Of a stretch of 64,000 nt of DNA, positions 9,080 to 17,749 are shown piece after piece (position 1 is the first letter of the stretch; the number at the start of each line of letters is the position of its first letter). The notes under the pieces were generated by a model. That model was not told where the DNA came from, searched no databases, and saw only the letters and a list, made by a program, of their open reading frames with translations. The position numbers and the translations under genes were made by a program. Source of the DNA: an uncultured Bacteroidales bacterium (lineage in GTDB: Bacteria; Bacteroidota; Bacteroidia; Bacteroidales; UBA3824); contig CALFIU010000017.1 in NCBI GenBank assembly GCA_937877455.1, positions 3,700 through 67,699 of the forward strand, given 5' to 3'.

Positions 9080-10462
9080 ATGAAACTATCGACCAAATTG
9101 TCGTGGATTATGTTGTCGGTGTTGTTGCCACTTGCAGTAGCAGGCATTTACAACATCTACAAAATTTTTGTTGTGTCAGATACAATGGATTATATACAAG
9201 TGGTTTATGGTGAACTTGGAATCTCTACCGACAATGTAGCATATTCTGCCGATTATGTTGACATAAGCAACCAAAACGAAATTATCAACGCCCTTGAAAA
9301 AAGTTCTACAGTAAAAGATTTACCGCAATCCATTGTTTCTGAGGTCAATGAATTAAAAAAACGCTATGCAAATTTTGTATCAGCAGTTCAAAGCGGAGAT
9401 TCGGTTGTTGTTGCAGAAAAAAGGATAGCCGTACTCGAATTAGTTAGACCGTTAAAACAAAATATCCTAAACCATACTGCAAGTATTACCAGCGGTACGG
9501 GAAAATGGTTGTTACATTCTATAAATGAAATAATTTGGGGCATTTTTGGCGCGGTTGCAATGACATTTTGGGTATCGTGGCGACAAAGCCGAAGGATAAC
9601 TTCACCAATAAAAAACGCCGCAAAAAAATTCAGCCGTGTAGCTGAGGGCGATTTCTCTAATAAAGATTTCGAAAACGATTCCAACGGAGAGTTTCCCGAA
9701 CTTAAAAAAACTGCTGATAATCTTTCTTCGCAGTTGGTAAATATTGTGAATCAGTTGAAAAATAGTGCCGAAAAAATTAACGGAATATCTGGCGAACTTA
9801 GTACGATGGGCAATGAACTCAACAACACTGCCACTTTCCAAGTAGCCTCAACACAAGAAATGAGTACGTCTGTTGATGAGAACTATGACTTAATCAAGCA
9901 CAACCATGCTAATGCTATTGAAACAGAAAAAATTGTTGCAGAATCGTCAAATAATATAAAAGATTGTTTTGAGTCTGCCAAACAAACTGACGAGGCAATG
10001 CATGAAATTTCGGAGAAAATTTCGATTATTGACACCATTGCATTCCAAACCAACATGTTGGCTTTAAACGCTGCCGTTGAATCTGCAAGAGCAGGTGAAA
10101 ATGGAAAAGGGTTTGCTGTGGTAGCATCTGAAATACGCAAACTCGCCGAAAAATCTGCTGCTGCAGCAAAGGAAATTGATGCTGTTTGCAGCAGTGGCGT
10201 GTCGTCATCGTCCCAGACCAATAAAGTTTTTGAAACAGTGTTGCCGTTGAGCGAAAACATTGTAAAATTGGTGGAAGAAATCGCTGATACCTGCAAAGAG
10301 CAACTATCTTTGAGCGAAGAAATTAGGGTTGCGGTATCAATGTTTGACAATGCTGCAGAGGAGTTTGCTAAATTTGCACGGCAAACTTCCGACAACAGTG
10401 CAAGTCTTAATAGTCTTTCTCAAAAATTTTCTTCTATTGTTGAAACCTTAAAACTCAATTAA
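9080..10462 (+). CDS. Methyl-accepting chemotaxis protein (first of a tandem pair)
   Basis: The protein is 460 residues from the ATG at 9080. A first membrane helix (about 8-30) and a second (about 150-172) bracket an extracytoplasmic helical domain of about 120 residues. A HAMP domain with the ITSPIKNAAKKF signature follows, then a long signalling coiled-coil. The hairpin tip is clear: IAFQTNMLALNAAVESARAG followed by ENGKGFAVVA and EIRKLAEKS, the site where CheA/CheW bind. The signalling hairpin is about 230 residues, at the short end of the family. No CheA, CheW, CheR or CheB gene is nearby, so the partners must be elsewhere, or the receptor feeds a non-flagellar output. The gene ends 2 bp before its paralogue. 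Confidence 0.92.
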   Translation: MKLSTKLSWIMLSVLLPLAVAGIYNIYKIFVVSDTMDYIQVVYGELGISTDNVAYSADYVDISNQNEIINALEKSSTVKDLPQSIVSEVNELKKRYANFVSAVQSGDSVVVAEKRIAVLELVRPLKQNILNHTASITSGTGKWLLHSINEIIWGIFGAVAMTFWVSWRQSRRITSPIKNAAKKFSRVAEGDFSNKDFENDSNGEFPELKKTADNLSSQLVNIVNQLKNSAEKINGISGELSTMGNELNNTATFQVASTQEMSTSVDENYDLIKHNHANAIETEKIVAESSNNIKDCFESAKQTDEAMHEISEKISIIDTIAFQTNMLALNAAVESARAGENGKGFAVVASEIRKLAEKSAAAAKEIDAVCSSGVSSSSQTNKVFETVLPLSENIVKLVEEIADTCKEQLSLSEEIRVAVSMFDNAAEEFAKFARQTSDNSASLNSLSQKFSSIVETLKLN

Positions 10463-10464
10463 CC

Positions 10465-11841
10465 ATGGGATTGAAAGAGCGTATCAAAAACCTACCAATG
10501 TTCGGTAAACTCGTTTTCACGGGTTTTGTGTTGATGTTTCCGATATTGTTGGTTTGTGTTTACAATATATATAAAGTGTGGTCGATGAACAACACTTGCA
10601 CCGAAATTGCAAGTGGTTACTGCCAAATGCTCAAAATTTGCGACGACATCGATTTTCATATTGCCACCGCCAATCGTGAAACTATGAAAGAAACCTTGCG
10701 CCCCGAAATTGGCAAATTATCTCAGTTAGCTGCATTAGTTAAAAGCGAAGATAAAATCCTTGATAGAGTTCAATATATCGAAAACATGGCTTCAAGCAAC
10801 GATTTGAAATTGTTGTCAAAGGAAATAAAAACTTTAAGAACTATAATTTCTCAAAAAATCACTGCCGAAACCAGTTATCTTGGAGTTTGGGTCAATAGGT
10901 CGAAAACAGAGCAGTTTGTTGGGTTTTCTTTATGCATAATCATCGGGTTGTGGTTTATTTTAAAGATGACACGCAGCATTATTACACCCATTGATGATGT
11001 AGTAAGAAAAACACAGAGCATTGCTGGCGGCAAACTTTCTAACAACAGCCGCATAGAATCGTCAAAGGCTGGAACGGTAAGGATTTTGATGGCATCGCTC
11101 GAAAAACTTTCGGATTATTTACGGGGTATAGTGACCGAAATCCGAACTGGTGCTGATGACATTAATTCTTTTGGAAACGAATTGCAAACTTCCATAAGTA
11201 CGATGAAGACTAACGGTGATTTGCAGACCGAATATGTTGAAAAAGTAATTGGGTTAATGCTGAAAATTAAAGATACAGTTGAGCGTAACGCTGCTAATGC
11301 CCTAAAAGCAGACGAGATTTCAAGAATGGTAGCCATTACTGTTGAGGAATGTCGCCAAGCCGCCACAAAAACAATTCAGTCTATGACGCAGATTGCTGAC
11401 AAGATTGCTGTTATTGACGACATCGCTTTTCAAACCAACCTTTTGGCATTAAATGCTGCAGTAGAGGCTGCTCGTGCTGGCGAAAATGGCAAAGGGTTCG
11501 CTGTTGTGGCATCAGAGGTCAAGAAATTGGCTGAAAAATCGGCACAAGCGGCAAAGGAGATTAATGAGGTGAGCGCACAAGGTGTTTCCTCTGCAACGCA
11601 AACCGATTCCGTTTTTGCGAAAGTGTTGCCAGAGATAATGCGTTCAACAGCTCTCGTAGGCGAAATCAACGCCACATGCAAGGAGCAAGTGTTGAAAGGT
11701 TCGTCAACTTTAATAGGAGCAAAACAGATTGTTGAGTCGTCTAAGCACGTATCTGCTCTTGCACAAGAAACTGCAGCAAATAGCGATGCACTCTCTCACG
11801 AGTCAGAAATATTGTTGGAAGTGATTGATTATTTTGAATAA
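10465..11841 (+). CDS. Methyl-accepting chemotaxis protein (second of a tandem pair)
   Basis: The 458-residue product has the same layout as its upstream neighbour: membrane helices at about 14-36 and 150-170, an extracytoplasmic helical domain, HAMP (TPIDDVVRKTQSIAGGKL) and a signalling hairpin with IAFQTNLLALNAAVEAARAG and EVKKLAEKSAQAAKEI. The two tips are nearly identical while the extracytoplasmic domains differ strongly, as expected for paralogues tuned to different ligands. Only 2 bp separate the two genes, so they form one operon and may form mixed arrays. Confidence 0.92.
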   Translation: MGLKERIKNLPMFGKLVFTGFVLMFPILLVCVYNIYKVWSMNNTCTEIASGYCQMLKICDDIDFHIATANRETMKETLRPEIGKLSQLAALVKSEDKILDRVQYIENMASSNDLKLLSKEIKTLRTIISQKITAETSYLGVWVNRSKTEQFVGFSLCIIIGLWFILKMTRSIITPIDDVVRKTQSIAGGKLSNNSRIESSKAGTVRILMASLEKLSDYLRGIVTEIRTGADDINSFGNELQTSISTMKTNGDLQTEYVEKVIGLMLKIKDTVERNAANALKADEISRMVAITVEECRQAATKTIQSMTQIADKIAVIDDIAFQTNLLALNAAVEAARAGENGKGFAVVASEVKKLAEKSAQAAKEINEVSAQGVSSATQTDSVFAKVLPEIMRSTALVGEINATCKEQVLKGSSTLIGAKQIVESSKHVSALAQETAANSDALSHESEILLEVIDYFE

Positions 11842-11881
11842 ATATCAGATAATTTATTGATAGTCAGATGTTTTTAATTTC

Positions 11882-11950
11882 TTATATGTTTAGGCGTGGG
11901 AGTTGTTTCTTAATAGCAAAGTCGAAACGTACAAGAAAATCATTTTCCAT
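11882..11950 (-). pseudogene. Truncated 5' fragment of a second Rpn-family gene
   Basis: A 47-bp block at 11905-11951 is identical to 12921-12967, which holds the start and first 15 codons of the neighbouring Rpn-family gene. The copy opens with the same MENDFLVRFDFAIKK, then diverges and stops after 22 codons. It starts only 20 bp downstream of the intact gene's stop. This looks like the remains of a tandem duplicate after a deletion. Confidence 0.7.
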
Positions 11951-11951
11951 A
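11905..11951. repeat. 47-bp direct repeat, copy 1 (partner at 12921-12967)
   Basis: Exact 47-bp match to 12921-12967, in the same orientation, so the pair brackets the Rpn-family gene. It covers the start codon region in both copies. Recombination between the copies would delete the intact gene. Confidence 0.9.
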
Positions 11952-11970
11952 GTAGAAGAATTTTTTGTGT

Positions 11971-12966
11971 TTATAATTTTAAAATTTCATTGGGGTCAAG
12001 ACCTATGGCTTGAACGATTATGTTTATGTCAACGCCAACGGCTTTGAGATTGCGAGCAGTTTCGAGTATTGCTTCTGCTCGACCTTCTGCACGACCTTCT
12101 GCACGACCTTCTGCACGACCTTCTGCACGCCCCTCTGCTCGACCTTCTGCACGACCTTTGGCTACTCCTTTTATTTCACCCTCAATTTTTGCCTCTGAAA
12201 TAGCTTCTTCCTCGTTTGACAACGATTCCATGTGTCTGTCATAGCTAAAACGTTCTTCAGCTGTCATTTTAGAATATCTCAACTGCTCTTTGGCTTCCAT
12301 AAGCCCTGGAACAGTGGTGTCTGGCTTAATGCTGTTGTTTTTTAGAAAATCCATCCACTCGTCCATAGCATCAGCAACAACCTTACGAAAAGCGTTGATA
12401 CGTATGAGAAAATAACGCGGAAAAATGTCGCCCGAAGTTATTTTTTTGTATGTAAATTTTTGGTCTTTACCAGTTTCTTCTTTTATCTGTTTTATTTGTT
12501 CTACGGTTAGTTCCTCGCGGCGACTAAGACGTAGAGGGTTGTGTGTGTGTACGCCAATCAAATCTGATTTGCATTCGTAGAAATAATCGTCACCCTCGCC
12601 AAGGTCGTAATAAACAATCGAAATGGAAAACACCTGTTTTATTACGCCATAACGCTTTCCATTGCCAATTTGTTCGGTAATGGCTTTCGACACACCGTAA
12701 AGTATGCGTTCAAGGTAATATGTGTAACGTGTGGTTTGAACTTCAACAATAAAAATTTCGCCATTGGTGTCTTTTGCCTTTATGTCAACACGGTTGAACT
12801 TGTCGTCGGAGTCATCTTGGTTTGCCTCGCTTTCGAGAATTTCCTGAATTTTACATTTTTTACCCAAAAACACCTCTATAAACCCCTCTAAAATTGCAAA
12901 GTTGGCTTTATTCCTAAGGAGTTTCTTAATAGCAAAGTCGAAACGTACAAGAAAATCATTTTCCAT
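11971..12966 (-). CDS. Rpn-family recombination-promoting nuclease / PD-(D/E)XK transposase-like protein
   Basis: The 331-residue protein (start at 12966) has the Rpn/PD-(D/E)XK core: FDFAIKKLLRNKANFAIL, then RVDIKAKD and IFIVEVQTT, whose Asp and Glu-x-Gln fit the D...ExK/Q active-site pattern. Rpn proteins in E. coli are DNA endonucleases that promote recA-independent recombination. The start at 12966 is preferred over an upstream ATG at 12999 because a full promoter (12997-13028) overlaps the latter, and because the duplicated fragment also begins at MENDF. The C-terminus carries seven GRAE repeats from a 12-bp tandem repeat, expected to form a flexible or helical linker of variable length. 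The flanking partial copy and a nearby IS remnant mark a mobile island. Confidence 0.85.
   Translation of the reverse strand: MENDFLVRFDFAIKKLLRNKANFAILEGFIEVFLGKKCKIQEILESEANQDDSDDKFNRVDIKAKDTNGEIFIVEVQTTRYTYYLERILYGVSKAITEQIGNGKRYGVIKQVFSISIVYYDLGEGDDYFYECKSDLIGVHTHNPLRLSRREELTVEQIKQIKEETGKDQKFTYKKITSGDIFPRYFLIRINAFRKVVADAMDEWMDFLKNNSIKPDTTVPGLMEAKEQLRYSKMTAEERFSYDRHMESLSNEEEAISEAKIEGEIKGVAKGRAEGRAEGRAEGRAEGRAEGRAEGRAEAILETARNLKAVGVDINIIVQAIGLDPNEILKL
12073..12156. repeat. 12-bp tandem repeat, 7 units, inside the Rpn-family gene
   Basis: Seven consecutive 12-bp units close to TTCTGCACGACC (plus strand) encode GRAE repeats on the minus strand. As the unit is a multiple of three, slippage changes protein length without breaking the frame. 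Confidence 0.9.
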
Positions 12967-12967
12967 A
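12921..12967. repeat. 47-bp direct repeat, copy 2
   Basis: Partner of 11905-11951. It spans the start codon and first 15 codons of the intact Rpn-family gene. Confidence 0.9.
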
Positions 12968-12996
12968 ATAGTGGTCGTTTGGGTAATTTCTTGTTG

Positions 12997-13028
12997 CAAA
13001 GATAATAAAACTTTTTGAAACGGGCAAA
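12997..13028 (-). promoter_or_regulatory. Promoter of the Rpn-family gene
   Basis: On the minus strand TTTG (13025-13028), 20 nt, then TATCTTTG (12997-13004) matches the Bacteroidota consensus exactly. It places the transcription start near 12990 and fixes the start codon at 12966. Confidence 0.6.
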
Positions 13029-13094
13029 AAGTTTCTGCTGTATATTAGTTAAAATTGTAAAAATATTTTAACCACCAACGTGTAGTTATTTTCG

Positions 13095-13472
13095 TTAAAT
13101 TGTGAAAAAATTATTATGAATTTGAGGTTTTCGATTACTTTCATTTTGATATGACCGCATTTCTTTGGCGAAAATTGTTTTCTTGGTCGCGGTCAACAAA
13201 TGAATGGCGATGAACCAATAGCGTAATGGCAAATTACTGCCGTGCATTACGGTACCAGATGTAAGTATGGTCTGATGATGGCAATGTTTACATATCCAAC
13301 TATTGCTTACTTTGTTCCAATAATACGCCTTTCCCCCGCATTTAGTACACACACTACTCCTTGTGCCTGGCGAACCGCCTTTAAATGTTGTTCGCAAGAT
13401 TCCTCTGTGAAAAAATGTTCTGTAAACTCTATCAATTTCATAATCAACATGTTTTGTGCTATTATATTTCAA
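13095..13472 (-). pseudogene. IS1595-like transposase, N-terminal remnant
   Basis: The 125-codon frame resembles the N-terminal zinc ribbon of IS1595/ISXO2-family transposases: CTKCGGKAYYW, WICKHCHHQT, SGTVMHGSNLPLRYWFIA and LLTATKKTIFAKEM. The family then continues with a helix-turn-helix and a DDE-type catalytic domain of some 150-200 residues, which are absent; the frame ends in an unrelated tail. No intact terminal inverted repeats were recognised. It is best read as a dead insertion-sequence fragment beside the Rpn-family gene. Confidence 0.7.
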
Positions 13473-13611
13473 ATTAAAAAGTTATTTTATGTTAAATGCG
13501 GATATCCATTTTTGTTAATGTAAATTAAAAATTATTCAATAAACAAAAATAATTTGGAAAAACGATAAAAAAAAAGTTATAATTTATAATTTTGCAGCAA
13601 AAACTTAGAAA

Positions 13612-14256
13612 TTGAATATCTCTGAATTTTTAAACGGTTTGATAATAGGTTTTATAGCCGCCTCTCCCATTGGAGCAGTGGCTGTAATGTGTATACAACG
13701 CACTATAAGTAGAGGCTTTTGGTCGGGGCTTTTTATCGGCATGGGTTCAGCAATAGGCGACTTTTTTTACGCCATAATTGCTGGATTTGGAATATCAATA
13801 ATTTCTGATTTTCTTACCGAACACCGAACAATACTCGGAATTGCTGGCGGAATATTGATGATGGTTTTTGGCTACAAAATTTTTATCACCAATCCTATAA
13901 AACAAATGCGAGAACAACAATCACCAAAATACAAAAATAAATTTTTTAACGACTTTGCAGCAAGTTTTGCCCTTACAATTTCAAACCCACTAACAATAAT
14001 AATGTTTGGTGGTTTGTTTGGAATTTCTGGTGCGGTATCAAAAGAAACAAGTTTTTACAACACAATACTCACTCTTTCTGGCGTAATAATAGGGGCTCTA
14101 ACGTGGTGGACGCTATTAGTGTCGGTAGTAAATATATATAGAAAAAAAATTAGGCTACGCAATATTTTTTGGATTAACAAAATCACTGGTGCTTGCGTTT
14201 TCATTTTTGGTATTTCTGTTATTATAATGGTAACGCTATTTAAAGACAAATTATAA
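13612..14256 (+). CDS. LysE-family amino-acid exporter
   Basis: The 214-residue protein has about six hydrophobic segments and the LysE/RhtB opening pattern FLNGLIIGFIAASPIGAVAVMCIQRTISRG, with TISNPLTIIMFGGLFG in the middle. Members export amino acids such as lysine, arginine or homoserine lactones; the substrate cannot be told. The start is a TTG, chosen because the family motif begins within 10 residues and a TAATTTTG -7-like box (13587-13594) lies just upstream. The next gene begins 6 bp after the stop, so the two form an operon. Confidence 0.85.
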   Translation: MNISEFLNGLIIGFIAASPIGAVAVMCIQRTISRGFWSGLFIGMGSAIGDFFYAIIAGFGISIISDFLTEHRTILGIAGGILMMVFGYKIFITNPIKQMREQQSPKYKNKFFNDFAASFALTISNPLTIIMFGGLFGISGAVSKETSFYNTILTLSGVIIGALTWWTLLVSVVNIYRKKIRLRNIFWINKITGACVFIFGISVIIMVTLFKDKL

Positions 14257-14262
14257 TACAAA

Positions 14263-15195
14263 ATGAAAAAAAACAGATTATTTTTAGTACTAACTCTTAT
14301 ATTAACGCTATTTTTTCTAACAAACTACAATTTTAACATAAAAAAATTTAATCATACACCACATGCCACGCTAAGCGACATAACTTACAAAGCAGTTAGC
14401 AACAAAAACATAAAACTTGATTTTTATAAACCAACTATCCAACAAAACCAAAAATCACCAGCAATAATTTATTTTCATGGTGGAAGTTGGATAAGTGGCA
14501 ACAAAAGCAAAATATTACAACGATACCGCAAAACAGCTCTTCAACATCTCCTTGACGCTGGATATACCGTTTTTTCTGCCGACTATAGACTCGTAAATTT
14601 TTCTGGCAACCACATAGACCAAGCTGTTGAAGATTGTAAAGATGCAGTAAACCACGTTATTAAAAACGCTTTTTTTTATAACATAGACACCGCCCAAATA
14701 GGTTTGTGGGGTTCGTCAGCAGGCGCACACTTAGCAATGCTTGCTGCAATGGCTCCCGATTCGTGTTTAGGGAAATGCCACTCAAATGCCAACATTATTG
14801 GAAAAATAAAATTTATAATCGACGACTTTGGACCTTCTAACATTTCCGAAATGTTCAAAACAGTTAATCCAACATTAAGAAAAAAGATTTCTGACGTTTT
14901 TTTCGACATACCAACAGCCGACCTAAAAACATTCGATTCCCTAACAACTGCCTTTTCTCCATCGGTCTATGCAAAAGAAAACAAAATTCCAACATTGATA
15001 TTTCATGGACTAAACGACAAAATTGTTCCAACTTCACAATCAGAAAATCTTTACCTACAACTAAACAAGACAAATTCGTGTATATACCTTTTCGACAACC
15101 TTGGACATGGCTTCAACGGTATGGATTCTTCAAAAGCAAACTTGTATTCACAAGCATGTCTTAATTTTCTCGATAATATTAACGTAAAAAACTAA
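14263..15195 (+). CDS. Alpha/beta-hydrolase, HSL-type esterase/lipase
   Basis: The 310-residue protein has an N-terminal hydrophobic segment (about 5-22), a signal anchor or signal peptide. The oxyanion-hole motif HGGSW lies at 72-76, the nucleophile elbow GSSAG gives Ser152, and a GLNDKIVP aspartate and GHGF histidine near the C-terminus complete the triad. This is the HSL/esterase subgroup that cleaves short acyl or acetyl esters. It acts outside the cytoplasm or at the membrane. It follows the LysE-type exporter by 6 bp. Natural substrate unknown. Confidence 0.88.
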   Translation: MKKNRLFLVLTLILTLFFLTNYNFNIKKFNHTPHATLSDITYKAVSNKNIKLDFYKPTIQQNQKSPAIIYFHGGSWISGNKSKILQRYRKTALQHLLDAGYTVFSADYRLVNFSGNHIDQAVEDCKDAVNHVIKNAFFYNIDTAQIGLWGSSAGAHLAMLAAMAPDSCLGKCHSNANIIGKIKFIIDDFGPSNISEMFKTVNPTLRKKISDVFFDIPTADLKTFDSLTTAFSPSVYAKENKIPTLIFHGLNDKIVPTSQSENLYLQLNKTNSCIYLFDNLGHGFNGMDSSKANLYSQACLNFLDNINVKN

Positions 15196-15213
15196 TAATT
15201 AACAACATAACAT

Positions 15214-15263
15214 AAAAAACACAGAAATCATACGAAATAATTAATATGATTTCTGTGTTTTTT
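15214..15263. terminator. Bidirectional intrinsic terminator
   Basis: An 18-bp perfect inverted repeat (15214-15231 and 15246-15263, beginning AAAAAACACAG and ending CTGTGTTTTTT) sits between the plus-strand esterase and the minus-strand acyltransferase, with a T-run on either side. Confidence 0.8.
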
Positions 15264-15310
15264 AATTAAAATTTTTTCAAAAACATTTACATATATATCA
15301 ATCTGAAAAA

Positions 15311-16453
15311 TCAAATGTTTTCTGCATTATAAACTGGATTTGCATAAATCTGCATAAGCATAGTTTTTTGCAAATCTACATCGCCTTTAAATTGCTTACT
15401 TTGAGTTTCAATATAATCGATAACTTGCTGTTTTTCTTCCTTGGTGTAATGCTCTGCATACTTATTAGTATTACTAATAACATCAGCCGTAACATAATTT
15501 ATAGGATAAAACTTATAGCCAGAATAAATTTTTTTATCTATAAGCTTAGCCACCTCTTCGTAAAGAATATTTTTATTGTTCATCTTAGTTAGGTTATCAA
15601 AATCTTCCAAAATTGGTTTTCCAAGATGAATCGTAACACGACCTTTATTACATTCCAAACCATGTCGCATACCTGCCATGTCGTCAAGTTTGCTTTTCTT
15701 GAAATTTTTGTCAATTTTTTTATTATACTGCTCTATAACCTTAAGAGTATCACACGAATCATACTCATAAGAAATGGTCATAGGTACAATATTGAGAGAT
15801 TTAAGGTTTTCTATTACACCGCCTTGAGAAGACATATTAAACATCTTTAAGATGCTTACTTGCGTTTTATCATCGCCATTTTTTGTACGTCCTTCACGTT
15901 GTGCAATCCAAACCGAATTTTTGTTTTCTTTTATGGTATAATTGATGTATTTTGATAACAAAAGCGAACTTTCGTATAATTCTTTAACACTAATATTACG
16001 ATGTACTATAAAAGTACGGTTTAACTTTACTAAGTCGGTTATCCAAGGCAAAATCAATAGATTATTACCTATTGCAATTTCAGATGTTTCGTAACCTTTG
16101 AGTGCCAAATGTGTATTTAGCAATGCCGAATCAAGGATTATATCTCGATGGTTTGACAAAAACAGATACGGTTTGTCTTTTGATATGTTTTCCAACCCAG
16201 AAAAAGAAAAATGCGTTATGCTCATCTGTTCTATCTTTGAAACGAGCTTTACAATAAAATTGTGTTGGAACTCTTTCACAGTTTTTATACCACGAAGCAT
16301 TTTTAGCGTTGCATCAATAGGTGCCCCAGGGAAAAAATACTCCAAGGTCTTTATAAAACCCGGTTCTTTAACCACCCTTTCAATAGCATCATGCACTTCG
16401 CTGTCGAAATACGGTCGTATGCTGTTAAACTCTGTAACGTTATTGTTCTCCAT
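15311..16453 (-). CDS. Glycerophospholipid acyltransferase (PlsB/PlsC-like)
   Basis: The 380-residue protein contains the acyltransferase HX4D motif in LSNHRDIILDS and a downstream QREGRTKNG block that fits the substrate-binding EGTR-like motif. A VPMTISYEYD segment follows. The family transfers acyl groups to glycerol-3-phosphate or lysophosphatidate. Its upstream neighbour is gpsA, which makes glycerol-3-phosphate, 66 bp away on the same strand. That supports a role at the start of phospholipid synthesis, although PlsB and PlsC activity cannot be separated from sequence alone. A TACATTTG -7-like box (minus, 16496-16503) suggests it may also have its own promoter. Confidence 0.82.
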   Translation of the reverse strand: MENNNVTEFNSIRPYFDSEVHDAIERVVKEPGFIKTLEYFFPGAPIDATLKMLRGIKTVKEFQHNFIVKLVSKIEQMSITHFSFSGLENISKDKPYLFLSNHRDIILDSALLNTHLALKGYETSEIAIGNNLLILPWITDLVKLNRTFIVHRNISVKELYESSLLLSKYINYTIKENKNSVWIAQREGRTKNGDDKTQVSILKMFNMSSQGGVIENLKSLNIVPMTISYEYDSCDTLKVIEQYNKKIDKNFKKSKLDDMAGMRHGLECNKGRVTIHLGKPILEDFDNLTKMNNKNILYEEVAKLIDKKIYSGYKFYPINYVTADVISNTNKYAEHYTKEEKQQVIDYIETQSKQFKGDVDLQKTMLMQIYANPVYNAENI

Positions 16454-16519
16454 CTTTGTTACAAAAAATTATTAATAATCAACTTTTTGAAAGTACAAAT
16501 GTAAAAACAAAAAAACAAA

Positions 16520-17524
16520 TTATCTAATTTTATCAATTAAAAGTTTTATTTCAAAGCCAACAGGCTTTCCAAGATGTATTATGTTATATACAGCTGTACA
16601 AATTGGAAGTTCGATGTTGTATTTTTTGTTAACTTCGTAAATACACTTACTTCCCGAAACTCCTTCGGCAACCATTTTCATTTCCAATAGAGCAGATTGT
16701 AGTGAATAACCTTGACCAAGCATCACTCCAAGTGTTCTATTTCTACTAAACTTGGAATAAGCCGTTACAAGCAAGTCGCCAAGATAAGCCGATGTTTTGA
16801 TGTCGCGATTAATTGGATGTACGGTATCAACAAAACGTTTCATTTCGCGTATAGCATTGGAAATCAATACCGCCTGAAAATTATCGCCATAGCCAAGTCC
16901 TTGACAAATACCAGCTGCTATGGCAAAGATATTTTTAAGAACAGCGGCATATTCTGTACCATATATATCGTCTGAAATTGAAGTTTTAAGGTATCTACAT
17001 TCCAAATCATTTGCTATATTTTCGGCAGTAGATAGATTTGGCGAGGCTACTGTTAGATAAGACAATCTTTGTAGTGCCACTTCTTCTGCATGACAAGGTC
17101 CTGCAAGAACACAAAAATTCTGCATATCAACCTCGAAATTATCTTTAAAATAATCAGCAATGAGTGTGTTTTTGCCTGGTATCATGCCTTTTATTGCCGA
17201 AACAACAATTTTATCTTTCAATGTTCCATGATATTGTTCCATTGTACCCTCGATAAAGGCCGACGGAATAGCAAAAATTAGAATATCAGAATTTTCTATT
17301 ATCTGAGTCAAATCGCTGTAAAACTCTATTTTTGAGGTATCTAATATCAAAGATGTTAGATACTTTGGATTTTGCCCATTTTTTTGGGCGTATGCAATGT
17401 GTTCTTTTTTTCGTAAATACCAATTGACCTTGTTGCCGTCCTTGACAGTGTTTGTCAGCAGACTAATTATGGCAGTAGCCCAACTGCCGCCGCCAACAAC
17501 GGCCACTCTATGTTGTCCACACAT
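16520..17524 (-). CDS. gpsA: Glycerol-3-phosphate dehydrogenase [NAD(P)+]
   Basis: The 334-residue protein shows the GpsA pattern: a Rossmann start VAVVGGGSWATAI, VSAIKGMIPG with the catalytic-region lysine, LAGPCHAEEV, and the C-terminal domain AAVLKNIFAIAAGICQGLGYGDN with its essential lysine, plus VAEGVSGSK. It reduces dihydroxyacetone phosphate to sn-glycerol-3-phosphate for phospholipids. A TAAATTTG box on the minus strand (17552-17559) lies 28 bp upstream. It precedes the acyltransferase that would use its product. Confidence 0.95.
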   Translation of the reverse strand: MCGQHRVAVVGGGSWATAIISLLTNTVKDGNKVNWYLRKKEHIAYAQKNGQNPKYLTSLILDTSKIEFYSDLTQIIENSDILIFAIPSAFIEGTMEQYHGTLKDKIVVSAIKGMIPGKNTLIADYFKDNFEVDMQNFCVLAGPCHAEEVALQRLSYLTVASPNLSTAENIANDLECRYLKTSISDDIYGTEYAAVLKNIFAIAAGICQGLGYGDNFQAVLISNAIREMKRFVDTVHPINRDIKTSAYLGDLLVTAYSKFSRNRTLGVMLGQGYSLQSALLEMKMVAEGVSGSKCIYEVNKKYNIELPICTAVYNIIHLGKPVGFEIKLLIDKIR

Positions 17525-17680
17525 ATTTTTGTCGTTTTAATTTTTATTCTGCAAATTTATATAATATGCGGCATATTTACACAATTTATTAACTTTTATT
17601 TAATATACACAAACATGCTTGTTAAGATTTTTTAACAAATTAACGTTTTTTTTTAGTTTTTTCTATTTTTTTGGCATAAA

Positions 17681-17707
17681 AATACAGCCCTAAAGATTTT
17701 TCGGGCT
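17681..17707 (-). terminator. Intrinsic terminator of rho
   Basis: On the minus strand AGCCC (17703-17707) pairs with GGGCT (17686-17690) and is followed by GTATTTTTATG. It lies 43 bp beyond the rho stop codon. Confidence 0.6.
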
Positions 17708-17749
17708 ACTATATCAACATTCTCAAATAACAATTATTTGGAGTAAAAT

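Noticed and set aside
9883..10395. 170-codon open frame on the minus strand inside the first chemoreceptor
   Set aside because: The opposite strand encodes an unmistakable MCP signalling domain; the low-complexity S/A-rich translation is a shadow.
9050..10462. TTG start at 9050 for the first chemoreceptor
   Set aside because: The TTG falls inside the probable promoter, and an ATG at 9080 gives a normal membrane-helix start.
12073..12156. Short tandem repeat considered as a CRISPR array
   Set aside because: Units are 12 bp with no spacers and lie in a coding frame, so it is a coding microsatellite.
13095..13472. Intact insertion sequence
   Set aside because: Only the zinc-ribbon part of the transposase remains and no terminal inverted repeats were found.
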